44,342 bases of DNA from an uncultured bacterium (GTDB taxonomy: Bacteria; Patescibacteriota; Minisyncoccia; Phycocordibacterales; PALSA-1337): NCBI GenBank assembly GCA_903825415.1, contig CAIKAN010000090.1, positions 1 to 44,342 on the forward strand. The letters run 5' to 3'. The notes beneath the pieces were generated by a model. The model saw nothing but the letters and a program-made list of their open reading frames with translations. It was not told the DNA's origin and made no database searches. Below are positions 9,390 through 17,782 of the stretch, piece after piece (the stretch's first letter is position 1; every line of letters starts with the position of its first letter). The translations under genes were made by a program, and so were the position numbers.

Positions 9390-9776
9390 ATGGTAACAGA
9401 CCCAATCTCAGACTTAATAATCCGCTTGAAGAATGCCAGCTTTGTCGGCAAGCCTTCAGTCACGATCATCCAGTCGAAATTCTCCGAGAATGTCGCGCAT
9501 GCCTTGAAGAAGGCGGGATTCCTCTCATCCGTGGTCAAAGACAAAGAGAAGAGGGAGATCATCCTCGGCTTGGTCTATTTCGGCAGCGAGCCTCGCATAC
9601 ATGGAGTCGACCGCGTTTCCAAATCATCTCGCCGCGTCTATCAGAAGGCTCGTGATATACGTTCATATAGGAGCGGATTCGGAAATGTCTTCCTTTCAAC
9701 GCCAAAAGGCATTTTGACTGGTGATGAAGCCAAGAAGCTCGGTGTCGGTGGAGAGGTTCTATTTAAAATCTGGTAA
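9390..9776 (+). CDS. rpsH: 30S ribosomal protein S8
   Basis: MVTDPISDLIIRLKNAS... Confidence 0.96.
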   Translation: MVTDPISDLIIRLKNASFVGKPSVTIIQSKFSENVAHALKKAGFLSSVVKDKEKREIILGLVYFGSEPRIHGVDRVSKSSRRVYQKARDIRSYRSGFGNVFLSTPKGILTGDEAKKLGVGGEVLFKIW

Positions 9777-9780
9777 TAAT

Positions 9781-10314
9781 ATGTCAAGAATCGCAAAAAA
9801 ACCTATCGCTATCCCGCCAAAGACAGAAGTGTCATTTTCTGAGGGCGTCTTCACTGTCAAAGGCCCTTTGGGAACGCTCAAGAAGAATTTCAAGAGCGAT
9901 ATTTCTGTGATCATCGAGAACGGCACGGTCACTTTCGCCCTTCTTGGGACTTCTATCCAAGCCAAGGCTCTTTGGGGCACATACGCTTCGCATGCCAAAA
10001 ATATGATCGCTGGCGTCAACAAAACTTATGAGAAGAAGCTCATCGTAGAGGGCATAGGCTTCAAATCAGATGTCAAAGGAACTGATCTGGTCATGGCCTT
10101 GGGATTCTCTCATCCTGTCATCATTCCCATTCCTTCAGATATCAAGGTGACTACCGAGAAGAACAATGTGACTATTTCTGGCATCGATTGCGAGTCTGTT
10201 GGTCAATTTGCCGCCAAGGTCCGTGCCATGAAGAAGCCTGAACCATATCTGGGCAAGGGTATCAGATATTCAGATGAAGTCATCAGAAGGAAGCAGGGTA
10301 AGAAGGCCGCATAA
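9781..10314 (+). CDS. rplF: 50S ribosomal protein L6
   Basis: MSRIAKKPIAIPPKTEVSFSEGVFTVKGPLG. Confidence 0.97.
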   Translation: MSRIAKKPIAIPPKTEVSFSEGVFTVKGPLGTLKKNFKSDISVIIENGTVTFALLGTSIQAKALWGTYASHAKNMIAGVNKTYEKKLIVEGIGFKSDVKGTDLVMALGFSHPVIIPIPSDIKVTTEKNNVTISGIDCESVGQFAAKVRAMKKPEPYLGKGIRYSDEVIRRKQGKKAA

Positions 10315-10318
10315 AACC

Positions 10319-10672
10319 ATGAAAAACGCCAAACAAGAAAAAAATAGGAAATTCGCAAGACGTCATGCGCGCGTCAGGGCCAAGATCTCTGGAACAGCCG
10401 AGAGACCGCGTCTTTCTATATTCAAGTCTCACAAATATACCTATGCCCAGCTTATCGACGATGACAAGGGTATCACTCTAGTTTCCTGCAATTCCAGAGA
10501 AGCAAAAGGCAAGCTCCCGACTGAGCGTGCTAGAGAGGTTGGTGTAGGTATCGCCAAGAAAGCCATAGCTGCCAAGATAAAGAAAGTCGTCTTCGATCGC
10601 GGAGGCTATCTCTATGCCGGAAAGGTCAAACTGATCGCTGAAGGCGCCAGGGAAGGAGGGCTCGAATTCTAA
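10319..10672 (+). CDS. rplR: 50S ribosomal protein L18
   Basis: RHARVRAKISGTAERPRLSIFKSHKYTYAQLIDDDKG. Confidence 0.96.
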   Translation: MKNAKQEKNRKFARRHARVRAKISGTAERPRLSIFKSHKYTYAQLIDDDKGITLVSCNSREAKGKLPTERAREVGVGIAKKAIAAKIKKVVFDRGGYLYAGKVKLIAEGAREGGLEF

Positions 10673-10701
10673 GATCGCAATTTATTTATCACACATTTAC
10701 T

Positions 10702-11436
10702 ATGAAAGATTCAGAAATCAAAATCAATAATGACGGTAAGCCGATAATGGATGGCAGTGTCAAGGCTGCAGAGCCGGTTACGGTTGTTCCTGCTGCTGCC
10801 GTGATCGCTAATGCACCAGTTGCTTCTGTCAATAAGATCACTCCGGGAAGGCGTATGAGAGATTCTGCTCGCAAGGGCGGGCATGGAGCCGGCATGGGTG
10901 GCGGTGCTGGTAGCAATAGGAACGCTCGAGGCAAAGGAGGTTCTCGCGGAGGAGACAATAGAGAGCGCGTCAAGCCAGAATTCGATTCAAAGATGATCGA
11001 TATCCGCCGTGTGACCCGCGTGGCCGCCGGAGGACGCCGCTATAGCTTCAGTGTCGCTGTCGTCGCTGGAGACCGCAAAGGACGCGTTGGTGTCGGTTTG
11101 GGAAAGGGTATAGACACGTCTTTGGCGATCGAAAAGGCTACTCGTGAAGCCAAGAAGCATCTGATCAAAGTCCCTCTTTCTCCAAAGATGACCATCCCTC
11201 ACGCCATCGAAGCCAAATACAGCAGCGCTTATATCAAGATCTTTCCAGCAAGAGGCAGCGGTATAGTCGCCGGAAGCTCGGCTAGGAATGTCATCGAATT
11301 GGCCGGTATCAAGGATATCTGTGCCAAGATCATGTCTGGTTCCAAGAATAAGATCAATATCGCTCGTGCGGCTATCTTGGCTTTGAGCAGGCTATCAAAG
11401 GTTCCAAGATCTGCTTTGATGCAAAAAAAGGATTAA
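10702..11436 (+). CDS. rpsE: 30S ribosomal protein S5 with long Gly/Arg-rich N-terminal extension
   Basis: DIRRVTRVAAGGRRYSFSVAVVAGDRKGRVGVGLGKG. Confidence 0.96.
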   Translation: MKDSEIKINNDGKPIMDGSVKAAEPVTVVPAAAVIANAPVASVNKITPGRRMRDSARKGGHGAGMGGGAGSNRNARGKGGSRGGDNRERVKPEFDSKMIDIRRVTRVAAGGRRYSFSVAVVAGDRKGRVGVGLGKGIDTSLAIEKATREAKKHLIKVPLSPKMTIPHAIEAKYSSAYIKIFPARGSGIVAGSSARNVIELAGIKDICAKIMSGSKNKINIARAAILALSRLSKVPRSALMQKKD

Positions 11437-11449
11437 GAAATTCACTATC

Positions 11450-11917
11450 ATGCAAACCAATCAACTCAAAAGGCTGAACAAGAATAAAAAGCGCATGATC
11501 GTCGCTCGTGGCGGAAAGCGCGGCAAGACTGCTGGTCGCGGTGGCAAAGGCCAAACGGCTCGTGCCGGTAACAAGCGCCGCCCTGAATGGAGGGATATCA
11601 TCAAGAAGCTCCCAAAGCTGCGCGGACGCGGCAAGAATTCCAACAAATCTTTTGCGCCAAGGAACGCCGTAGTCAATCTCTCGATCATCGAGGAATCGTT
11701 CTTGGTAGGCGATTCCATCACCCCGACGGTTCTGATCCAAAAAGGCCTGGTCGGTCTCGATTCCGGAGTCAATCCCAAGGTCAAGATCCTTGGAGACGGA
11801 GAGCTCACCAAAGCCTTCAAATTTTCAGGATGCTTGATTTCTGGTTCCGCCAAAGCCAAGATTGAGAAAGCGGGCGGTTCCGTCGATTCAAAGAAGAATA
11901 AAGCCAAGCAGGTATAA
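11450..11917 (+). CDS. rplO: 50S ribosomal protein L15
   Basis: RGKRGKTAGRGGKGQTARAG...; between rpsE and secY with no rpmD. Confidence 0.93.
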   Translation: MQTNQLKRLNKNKKRMIVARGGKRGKTAGRGGKGQTARAGNKRRPEWRDIIKKLPKLRGRGKNSNKSFAPRNAVVNLSIIEESFLVGDSITPTVLIQKGLVGLDSGVNPKVKILGDGELTKAFKFSGCLISGSAKAKIEKAGGSVDSKKNKAKQV

Positions 11918-11956
11918 GTGTCGGTATTTAGAATGGTTTGACTTCGCTCACCATAA

Positions 11957-13240
11957 ATGCAAAACTTTCTAGAAAAATTCGCAAGAGCTTTGAAAGATCC
12001 AGTGCTTCGAAGGAGGATCGGATTTACGGCATTGATGCTGGTCCTTTTCCGTCTGCTCTCTACTATCCCAGTCCCTGGAGTCGATCTAGCCAATCTATCC
12101 AAACTCCTGTCTTCTAGCCAGTTCTTCGGCTTTTTGAATATCTTTTCCGGAGGAGGATTGTCCAATCTCTCTATCATGATGCTCGGCGTGGGTCCATTCA
12201 TCACGGCTTCGATCGTGATCCAGCTTCTGACCATGATGTATCCGAAATGGAAGGCTTTGATGCACGAAGAGGGAGATGCAGGGCGCTTGAAATTGTCTCA
12301 ATATTCTAGGCTCATCTCTGTTCCGCTGGCATTCATCTCTGCGGTCGGTTTCATCATGCTCCTCCAGTCTCAGAACGTCCTGCCTCATCTCACGACATCT
12401 TCTCTTCTTATTAATGCCGTCGTCGTCTCGGCTGGATCAGTCTTCCTGATGTGGCTCGGCGAGCTCATATCTGAATTCGGCATCGGCAATGGCGTATCTC
12501 TCCTCATTTTTGCCGGTATCATCGCACGCTTGCCTTCAAGCACAGGACAGGCCTATCAGAAGATCCTTGCAGGCGGAGCTGGTGCTATCCCTATGTACAT
12601 CGCTATCGTGGTCGTTGCAGTCATCGTCGTGGCAGCAGTCGTATATGTGACCGAAGCTGAACGCTCGGTACCGGTGACGTATGCTAAGCAGGTCCGTGGC
12701 AACAAAGTCTATGGCGGAGCTTCTACGTATCTGCCATTGCGCCTCAATCAGGCTGGTGTCATCCCTATAATCTTCGCCCTTTCTATCTTGTTATTCCCGC
12801 AGATCATCACCAATTTCATGGCGCATATGTCCAATCCGACCATCTCTTCTTACGGTATAGCGCTCACAGGATTCTTGAATGACCCCTGGATCTATGGAGG
12901 CCTGTATTTCTTGCTGGTAGTCGCTTTCACATACTTCTATACAGCTGTGACTTTCGATCCAAAGATGATATCCGAGAATCTTCAGCGCTCTGGCGCTTTC
13001 ATCCCAGGAGTCCGTCCGGGAGAGCATACAATGGAATATCTCGCTGCTATAGTCACCCGCATCACTCTCGTGGGCGCTGTATTCCTCGGTATTGTCGCGG
13101 TTTTGCCTCTCATAATCCAAGCTTTCAATAACGGCGATCGTACCGTGGCTGTCGGCGGCACAGCTCTCCTCATCGTGGTCTCCGTGGTCCTCGATCTCCT
13201 GAAGAAGATAGATGCTCAGGTGGCGATGAGGGAGTACTAA
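11957..13240 (+). CDS. secY: preprotein translocase subunit SecY
   Basis: Multi-TM; GVGPFITASIVIQLL, YGGASTYLPLRLNQAGVIPIIFA. Confidence 0.97.
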   Translation: MQNFLEKFARALKDPVLRRRIGFTALMLVLFRLLSTIPVPGVDLANLSKLLSSSQFFGFLNIFSGGGLSNLSIMMLGVGPFITASIVIQLLTMMYPKWKALMHEEGDAGRLKLSQYSRLISVPLAFISAVGFIMLLQSQNVLPHLTTSSLLINAVVVSAGSVFLMWLGELISEFGIGNGVSLLIFAGIIARLPSSTGQAYQKILAGGAGAIPMYIAIVVVAVIVVAAVVYVTEAERSVPVTYAKQVRGNKVYGGASTYLPLRLNQAGVIPIIFALSILLFPQIITNFMAHMSNPTISSYGIALTGFLNDPWIYGGLYFLLVVAFTYFYTAVTFDPKMISENLQRSGAFIPGVRPGEHTMEYLAAIVTRITLVGAVFLGIVAVLPLIIQAFNNGDRTVAVGGTALLIVVSVVLDLLKKIDAQVAMREY

Positions 13241-13242
13241 CG

Positions 13243-13365
13243 CCAAATTTCAAATTTCAAAATCCAAATTTCAAATCAAGCTCAAAATCCAAATTCAGCA
13301 CATGCGGTATTTTGATATTTGAGCTTTGGATTTGATTTGGCATTTGGGCTTTGGATTTTGACATT
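13243..13365. repeat. intergenic inverted repeat of 'CAAAATCCAAA' words
   Basis: caaatttcaaatttcaaaatccaaatttcaaatc... mirrored by gatttgatttggcatttgggctttggattttg. Confidence 0.9.
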
Positions 13366-13422
13366 CGATTCGATCTGTTAGAAATGGTGACTCTTGTATT
13401 CTCATCATTTCAATGTCAAACT

Positions 13423-14028
13423 ATGCCTATCATGATTCCTCAAACATATATCTTTATCGGCCGTTCAGGCTGCGGCAAAGGCACACAAGCTGCCTTGCTC
13501 CAGAAAATCCTTGAGACTGATCATGGCGATATGCCTATTGTCCATGTGGAGACTGGCAAGATTTTCCGCGAATTCATAAAAGGCACGACCTATACTCATG
13601 AGATCGCCAAGAAGATATACAATGAAGGCGGTCTGCAGCCTGAATTCTTGGCAGTCAATCTCTGGTCAAATTTTTTCATAGAGAATATGGTCGACAATTG
13701 CAATCTGATCATCGATGGCACTCCCAGAAAATTCGAGGAAGCTTATATTCTAGACAGCACATTCAGATTTTATAGCCGTCACAAGCCGCATATCATCTTT
13801 GTGAATGTTTCCAGGAAATGGTCTGAAGAGAGGATGACGGAGCGCAAGCGCAAAGACGATACCAAACACGATATCAAAGCGCGCTTGGATTGGTTCGAGA
13901 CTGAGGTCATGAGGGTGGTCGATTATTACAAGAGCAATCCTGATTATGCTTTTCATGATGTGAATGGGGAGAGGGCGATCGAGGAGATACATGATGATAT
14001 CGTCAAGATGACCGGGTTATCCAAATAG
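13423..14028 (+). CDS. adk: adenylate kinase family protein
   Basis: YIFIGRSGCGKGTQAALLQK, LIIDGTPRKFEEA; secY-adk-map order. Confidence 0.88.
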   Translation: MPIMIPQTYIFIGRSGCGKGTQAALLQKILETDHGDMPIVHVETGKIFREFIKGTTYTHEIAKKIYNEGGLQPEFLAVNLWSNFFIENMVDNCNLIIDGTPRKFEEAYILDSTFRFYSRHKPHIIFVNVSRKWSEERMTERKRKDDTKHDIKARLDWFETEVMRVVDYYKSNPDYAFHDVNGERAIEEIHDDIVKMTGLSK

Positions 14029-14046
14029 CCGTGCGAATAAGCCACC

Positions 14047-14814
14047 ATGGTCACCATCAAAACAAAAGAAGATATCGCTATTCTCCGTGAAGGAGGCAGA
14101 CGCCACGCGGAGATCCTGCGCGTCCTCTCTGCTATGGTGAAGCCTGGTCTTCCTGTGATCGAGTTGGAGAATAAAGCTAGAGAGATGATCGATTCTCGTG
14201 GGGATGTGGCATCTTTCTTGAATTTCAAGCCTCGTGGCGCCAGACGCGCTTATCCAGCGGCGCTTTGCGTTTCTATAAACGATGAGGTTGTTCATGGCAT
14301 TCCCAATGAAGGGGAGAAGATCCTCAAAGAAGGCGATATAGTCAGTCTCGATCTTGGTCTGACTCATAAAGGCCTGGTCACTGATTCTGCTGTGACTGTT
14401 GCTGTGGGGAAGGTTGCTCCAGAATTAGAAAAGCTCATAGCTGCCACCAAAGAAGCTTTGATGGCGGGGATAAAGGCAGCCAAAGGAGGGAAGAGAGTGA
14501 GCGATATTAGTAGGGCTATAGAGATGGTGGGGAGGAGATACGGATTTGGCGTAATCGAGCTTTTGGGGGGACATGGCGTTGGTTATAGCGTACACGAAGA
14601 GCCTTGCATACCGAATTACGATGATGGCGACAAAGGACCCGTTCTGAAGCCCGGTATGGTGCTAGCAATCGAACCTCAATTCAATATCGGCACCAAAGAT
14701 GTCTATTTGGATGATGACGATTACACCTATCGCACTGCAGATGGCTTGCCGAGCGCGCATTTCGAGCATACTGTTGTCATCACCAAAAGCGGGGCGGAGA
14801 TACTGACGGCGTGA
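14047..14814 (+). CDS. map: methionine aminopeptidase type I
   Basis: SINDEVVHGIP, GDIVSLDLGL, GHGVGYSVHEEPCIPN, IEPQF. Confidence 0.97.
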   Translation: MVTIKTKEDIAILREGGRRHAEILRVLSAMVKPGLPVIELENKAREMIDSRGDVASFLNFKPRGARRAYPAALCVSINDEVVHGIPNEGEKILKEGDIVSLDLGLTHKGLVTDSAVTVAVGKVAPELEKLIAATKEALMAGIKAAKGGKRVSDISRAIEMVGRRYGFGVIELLGGHGVGYSVHEEPCIPNYDDGDKGPVLKPGMVLAIEPQFNIGTKDVYLDDDDYTYRTADGLPSAHFEHTVVITKSGAEILTA

Positions 14815-14872
14815 TTTGTATTCATGTATAGAGTGGCAACATGTTCTTGTTTTTAGCCATTTTTTACGACTA

Positions 14873-14901
14873 TTGACAAGTATACATTATAGGTGTATAC
14901 T
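14873..14901 (+). promoter_or_regulatory. sigma70-like promoter TTGACA-N17-TATACT for the DGR target gene
   Basis: Near-consensus hexamers with 17-nt spacer. Confidence 0.85.
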
Positions 14902-14934
14902 CTTGGTGTAAGTTCTTTGATATGCTGATTTGTG

Positions 14935-14987
14935 AGTGGTCATAGCCAATAGAGGCTTGAAATAGGCCTTTTCTGGCTATGACCACT
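14935..14987 (+). promoter_or_regulatory. 5'-UTR hairpin of the DGR target gene
   Basis: agtggtcatagcca ... tggctatgaccact; core GTCATAGC/GCTATGAC recurs upstream of ORF 20604. Confidence 0.8.
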
Positions 14988-15056
14988 ATGGCTCATAGTT
15001 CCTCCTCGGATTAGAGGAAAAACTCAATGCGCGATTAAGCGCAAGGAGATAGAGTT

Positions 15057-15719
15057 ATGAATACGAATACCGAATTTGCGTCTGCCAATTACACGGCTGG
15101 TCAACTGAATGCAGTTATTAAGTTGATTAGAAAGCAAGCTGGCGAGGATGGACCAGAACGCTTTCTTCGTGGCGAGCTAGTGGTATCCGAACTACCCAAG
15201 TGTTGGACGGAAAAGGATGGCGTGATTTACTTCACTCTACCGCCCACTGAAGGCCTTACTGGCTCCCAGTGGGTCACGCGTCTCGAGAGGAAAGGCTTCA
15301 AGCTCTCGAAATGGGCGAAAGATGTTCTGAACTCCAAAGACTTCGTGCCCACCACCGGCGTCGTTAACAACATCGCGGTCCTCAAAGGGGAACTGTTCTC
15401 CGATGATGACCGGATCACCAGCAAGATCGTCGCTGAAGGAGACCGTCGGCTATGGAAGCATGGCAAGGATATCAGTCCTGAAATCGCTTGTCAGATCCGC
15501 GAGATGTTCACAGACGAGGAGATTGAAGCCATGGGCTTAATCTGGATCACCACCATGCACGAACCCATCAATGACTCAGATGGCGATCCGGACCTCCTCG
15601 GCACGGACCGGTACGACGATGGTCAGGGTCTGCTCGCTTACTGCGACCGCCTTGGCAACGGGTGGTATCGTGAGGACGGGTTTGCGTTCGTCGTCCCGCA
15701 AGTTAGTCCTCAAAGCTAA
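15057..15719 (+). CDS. DGR target protein with hypervariable C-terminus
   Basis: ORF carries VR (15576-15701) at its 3' end; RBS aaggag upstream; own promoter. Confidence 0.93.
   Translation: MNTNTEFASANYTAGQLNAVIKLIRKQAGEDGPERFLRGELVVSELPKCWTEKDGVIYFTLPPTEGLTGSQWVTRLERKGFKLSKWAKDVLNSKDFVPTTGVVNNIAVLKGELFSDDDRITSKIVAEGDRRLWKHGKDISPEIACQIREMFTDEEIEAMGLIWITTMHEPINDSDGDPDLLGTDRYDDGQGLLAYCDRLGNGWYREDGFAFVVPQVSPQS
15576..15701 (+). repeat. DGR variable repeat (VR)
   Basis: 126 bp aligned to TR 16082-16207 at constant offset 506; 13 mismatches, every one opposite an A in TR. Confidence 0.97.
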
Positions 15720-15752
15720 GTTCTTTGAACCTCGGTTCTCTGCACTTAGCCC

Positions 15753-15792
15753 TTGGCTCTGTTCCGATTGTCGGAATGGAGCCAATTTTTTT
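15753..15792 (+). terminator. rho-independent terminator downstream of VR (or DGR-associated hairpin)
   Basis: ttggctctgttccga-ttg-tcggaatggagccaa (15-bp stem with 2 G.U) then T7. Confidence 0.85.
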
Positions 15793-16081
15793 GTACGAAA
15801 ATGATATACTGATATTGGTAGTAGGCGCATCATGCGGGCGGTCATGGCTTCCCGCGGCCGAATCCAGTATCCATAAGCTGAGAGCGTTTGCGGTTACGGC
15901 TTCAAACGGAGGGCTTATGTAGACACTTCATCCCTCGATAAAAACTCGGGATGATCCTGAGCGAGGTCGAAGGATCAAAAATGAAGATACTTGGTGCAAG
16001 ATGCTAGGGCATTACGATGCCGAATTCGATTCAACCCTGAGAGCATTCGAGGGGTGGTGGCATGGAAGGCATTCTGCACAT

Positions 16082-16207
16082 TCAGATGGCGATCCGAACC
16101 TCCTCAACACGAACCGGTACGACGATGGTCAGGGTCTGAACGCTTACTACGACAACCTTGACAACAGGTGGAATCGTGAGAACGGGTTTGCGTTCGTCGT
16201 CCCGCAA
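16082..16207 (+). repeat. DGR template repeat (TR)
   Basis: Encodes SDGDPNLLNTNRYDDGQGLNAYYDNLDNRWNRENGFAFVVPQ; AAY-rich codons at VR-variable positions. Confidence 0.97.
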
Positions 16208-16219
16208 CTCTCTTCATTT

Positions 16220-16254
16220 CTCCCCTTACTTCTTTTGAAGTTGAGGGGAGTTTT
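16220..16254. terminator. hairpin between TR and the avd 3' end
   Basis: ctccccttacttc-tttt-gaagttgaggggag then TTTT. Confidence 0.6.
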
Positions 16255-16609
16255 GCTTGTCACGGGCGGAGTCGAGTGATTTCGTAAGTTGCCCATTCCA
16301 ACCTCCCAGATTCCTGCCGATCTCATCCAATTTCAAGGAAAGTGCGATATACTCTTTGTTGTCGATAGATTTGGTTTCCCAGAGAATCATAAGGAGAATT
16401 TTGAGCGCATCGAGCTTTTTGATGGCATGGCGGACATAAGGCTGTTTCTCTTGCGGTGAGAGGAAACTGGCGGCGGCGATGGCCTCTATGATCTCTATAA
16501 ACAAAGAATCAATGCGATACCCGAAAGAGTTTCTGTGGAATTTTGGTAAATCTTTATAATAACTATGCCACAGCAGATAAGCATCTTTGACCTTGCTCAA
16601 AACCGGCAA
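16226..16609 (-). CDS. avd: DGR accessory variability determinant (four-helix bundle, Avd/23S-IVP-like), antisense to TR-RT direction
   Basis: KVKDAYLLWHSYYKDLPKFHRNSFGYRIDSLFIEIIEAIAAASFLSPQEKQPYVRHAIKKLDALKILLMILWETKSIDNKEYIALSLKLDEIGRNLGGWNGQL; TTG start. Confidence 0.85.
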   Translation of the reverse strand: MPVLSKVKDAYLLWHSYYKDLPKFHRNSFGYRIDSLFIEIIEAIAAASFLSPQEKQPYVRHAIKKLDALKILLMILWETKSIDNKEYIALSLKLDEIGRNLGGWNGQLTKSLDSARDKQNSPQLQKK

Positions 16610-17687
16610 AATCCGACTGGGGGGGGGGAGCTTTCACTGTTTGCGACGAATTCAATTCAGTCATACATACGATGATATCATTTCTCTCGAGAATCTGCTT
16701 GAAGCCTGGAAAGAATTCAGAAAAGATAAAAGATCTCGCAAAGATGTACAAGAATTTGAGCGCGATCTGATGGGTAATATCATATCGCTCCATAAAGAGC
16801 TTGTTTCTAAAACCTACAAGCATTCCGCATACGAAGCATTCAAGGTAAATGATCCAAAGCCTAGAGATATTCATAAAGCTACCGTTAGGGACCGACTATT
16901 GCATCGCGCACTATATAGGAAATTGTATCCTTTTTTCAATAGAGTCTTCATATCAGATTCCACTTCATGCAGATTGGAAAAAGGCACTCATAAAGCCGTG
17001 AATAGATTTCGCGTATTCGCGCGCAAGGCTTCTTTTAACCACACGAAAACGGTCTGGGTTCTAAAATGCGATATCAGGAAATTCTTCGCATCTATTGATC
17101 AGACAAAGCTTCTTGCCATTCTGGCTAAATATATTCTAGACAAGGATATTCTTGGTCTTATTTCAAAAATCATAGGTAGTTTCCATTCAATGGAGAAAGG
17201 AATAGGACTACCTCTAGGCAATCTAACTTCTCAATTATTCGTGAATATCTATATGAATGAATTCGATCAATTCATGAAGCATAGAATCAAAGCGAAATAC
17301 TATATCCGTTATTCTGATGACTTCGTGATCATTTCAAGAGATAGAGATTGGTTAGTCAGCACAATTTCAAGGATAAGAAACTTCCTGTGGTATGAATTGA
17401 GACTTTCACTTCATCCGAATAAAGTGTCGATTGGCACAGTCGCTTCAGGGATCGACTATCTCGGCTGGGTCAACTTCAATGATCATCGAGTTCTGAGGAC
17501 GGCCACGAAGAAGCGGATATTTAGGAGAATAAGAGAGATGCAAGGAAAGAAGGAAACAGTGCAATCATATTTGGGGATGATAGGGCATGGGAATTGCCAG
17601 AAATTGGAGATGAAAGTTCGGCTGTTAATTGTTTATAAAGAGATGAATACTCAAGCAACAATTACACAAGGTGTAGGTTATATTTAG
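16587..17687 (+). CDS. DGR reverse transcriptase (N-terminus uncertain)
   Basis: Motif A CDIRKFFASID, motif B GLPLGNLTSQLFVNIYMNEFD, catalytic YIRYSDDFVIIS, motif D LHPNKVSIGTVASGIDYLGW. Confidence 0.96.
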   Translation: MTLLKTGKIRLGGGSFHCLRRIQFSHTYDDIISLENLLEAWKEFRKDKRSRKDVQEFERDLMGNIISLHKELVSKTYKHSAYEAFKVNDPKPRDIHKATVRDRLLHRALYRKLYPFFNRVFISDSTSCRLEKGTHKAVNRFRVFARKASFNHTKTVWVLKCDIRKFFASIDQTKLLAILAKYILDKDILGLISKIIGSFHSMEKGIGLPLGNLTSQLFVNIYMNEFDQFMKHRIKAKYYIRYSDDFVIISRDRDWLVSTISRIRNFLWYELRLSLHPNKVSIGTVASGIDYLGWVNFNDHRVLRTATKKRIFRRIREMQGKKETVQSYLGMIGHGNCQKLEMKVRLLIVYKEMNTQATITQGVGYI

Positions 17688-17782
17688 TGGATCATATTAA
17701 ATAAAACTTGCGCCTTGCGTACTTTACTCTTGCGCACTTTAACATTTGCTCAAACGCTTGTTATTTCCTATACTACTCTCAA

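Noticed and set aside
11461-12234. 257-aa minus-strand ORF over rplO/secY
   Set aside because: Antisense to clearly identified rplO and secY.
16001-16279. 92-aa ORF over the TR as a protein-coding gene
   Set aside because: Open only because TR mirrors the VR coding frame; no RBS and flanks differ from the target gene. Treated as template RNA.
16257-16439. ORF antisense to avd
   Set aside because: Shadow ORF of the avd coding strand.
16587-17687. RT as a retron or group II intron maturase
   Set aside because: No msr/msd or intron domain V and no maturase/HNH domain seen; GLPLGNLTSQ motif, Avd and a TR/VR pair point to a DGR.
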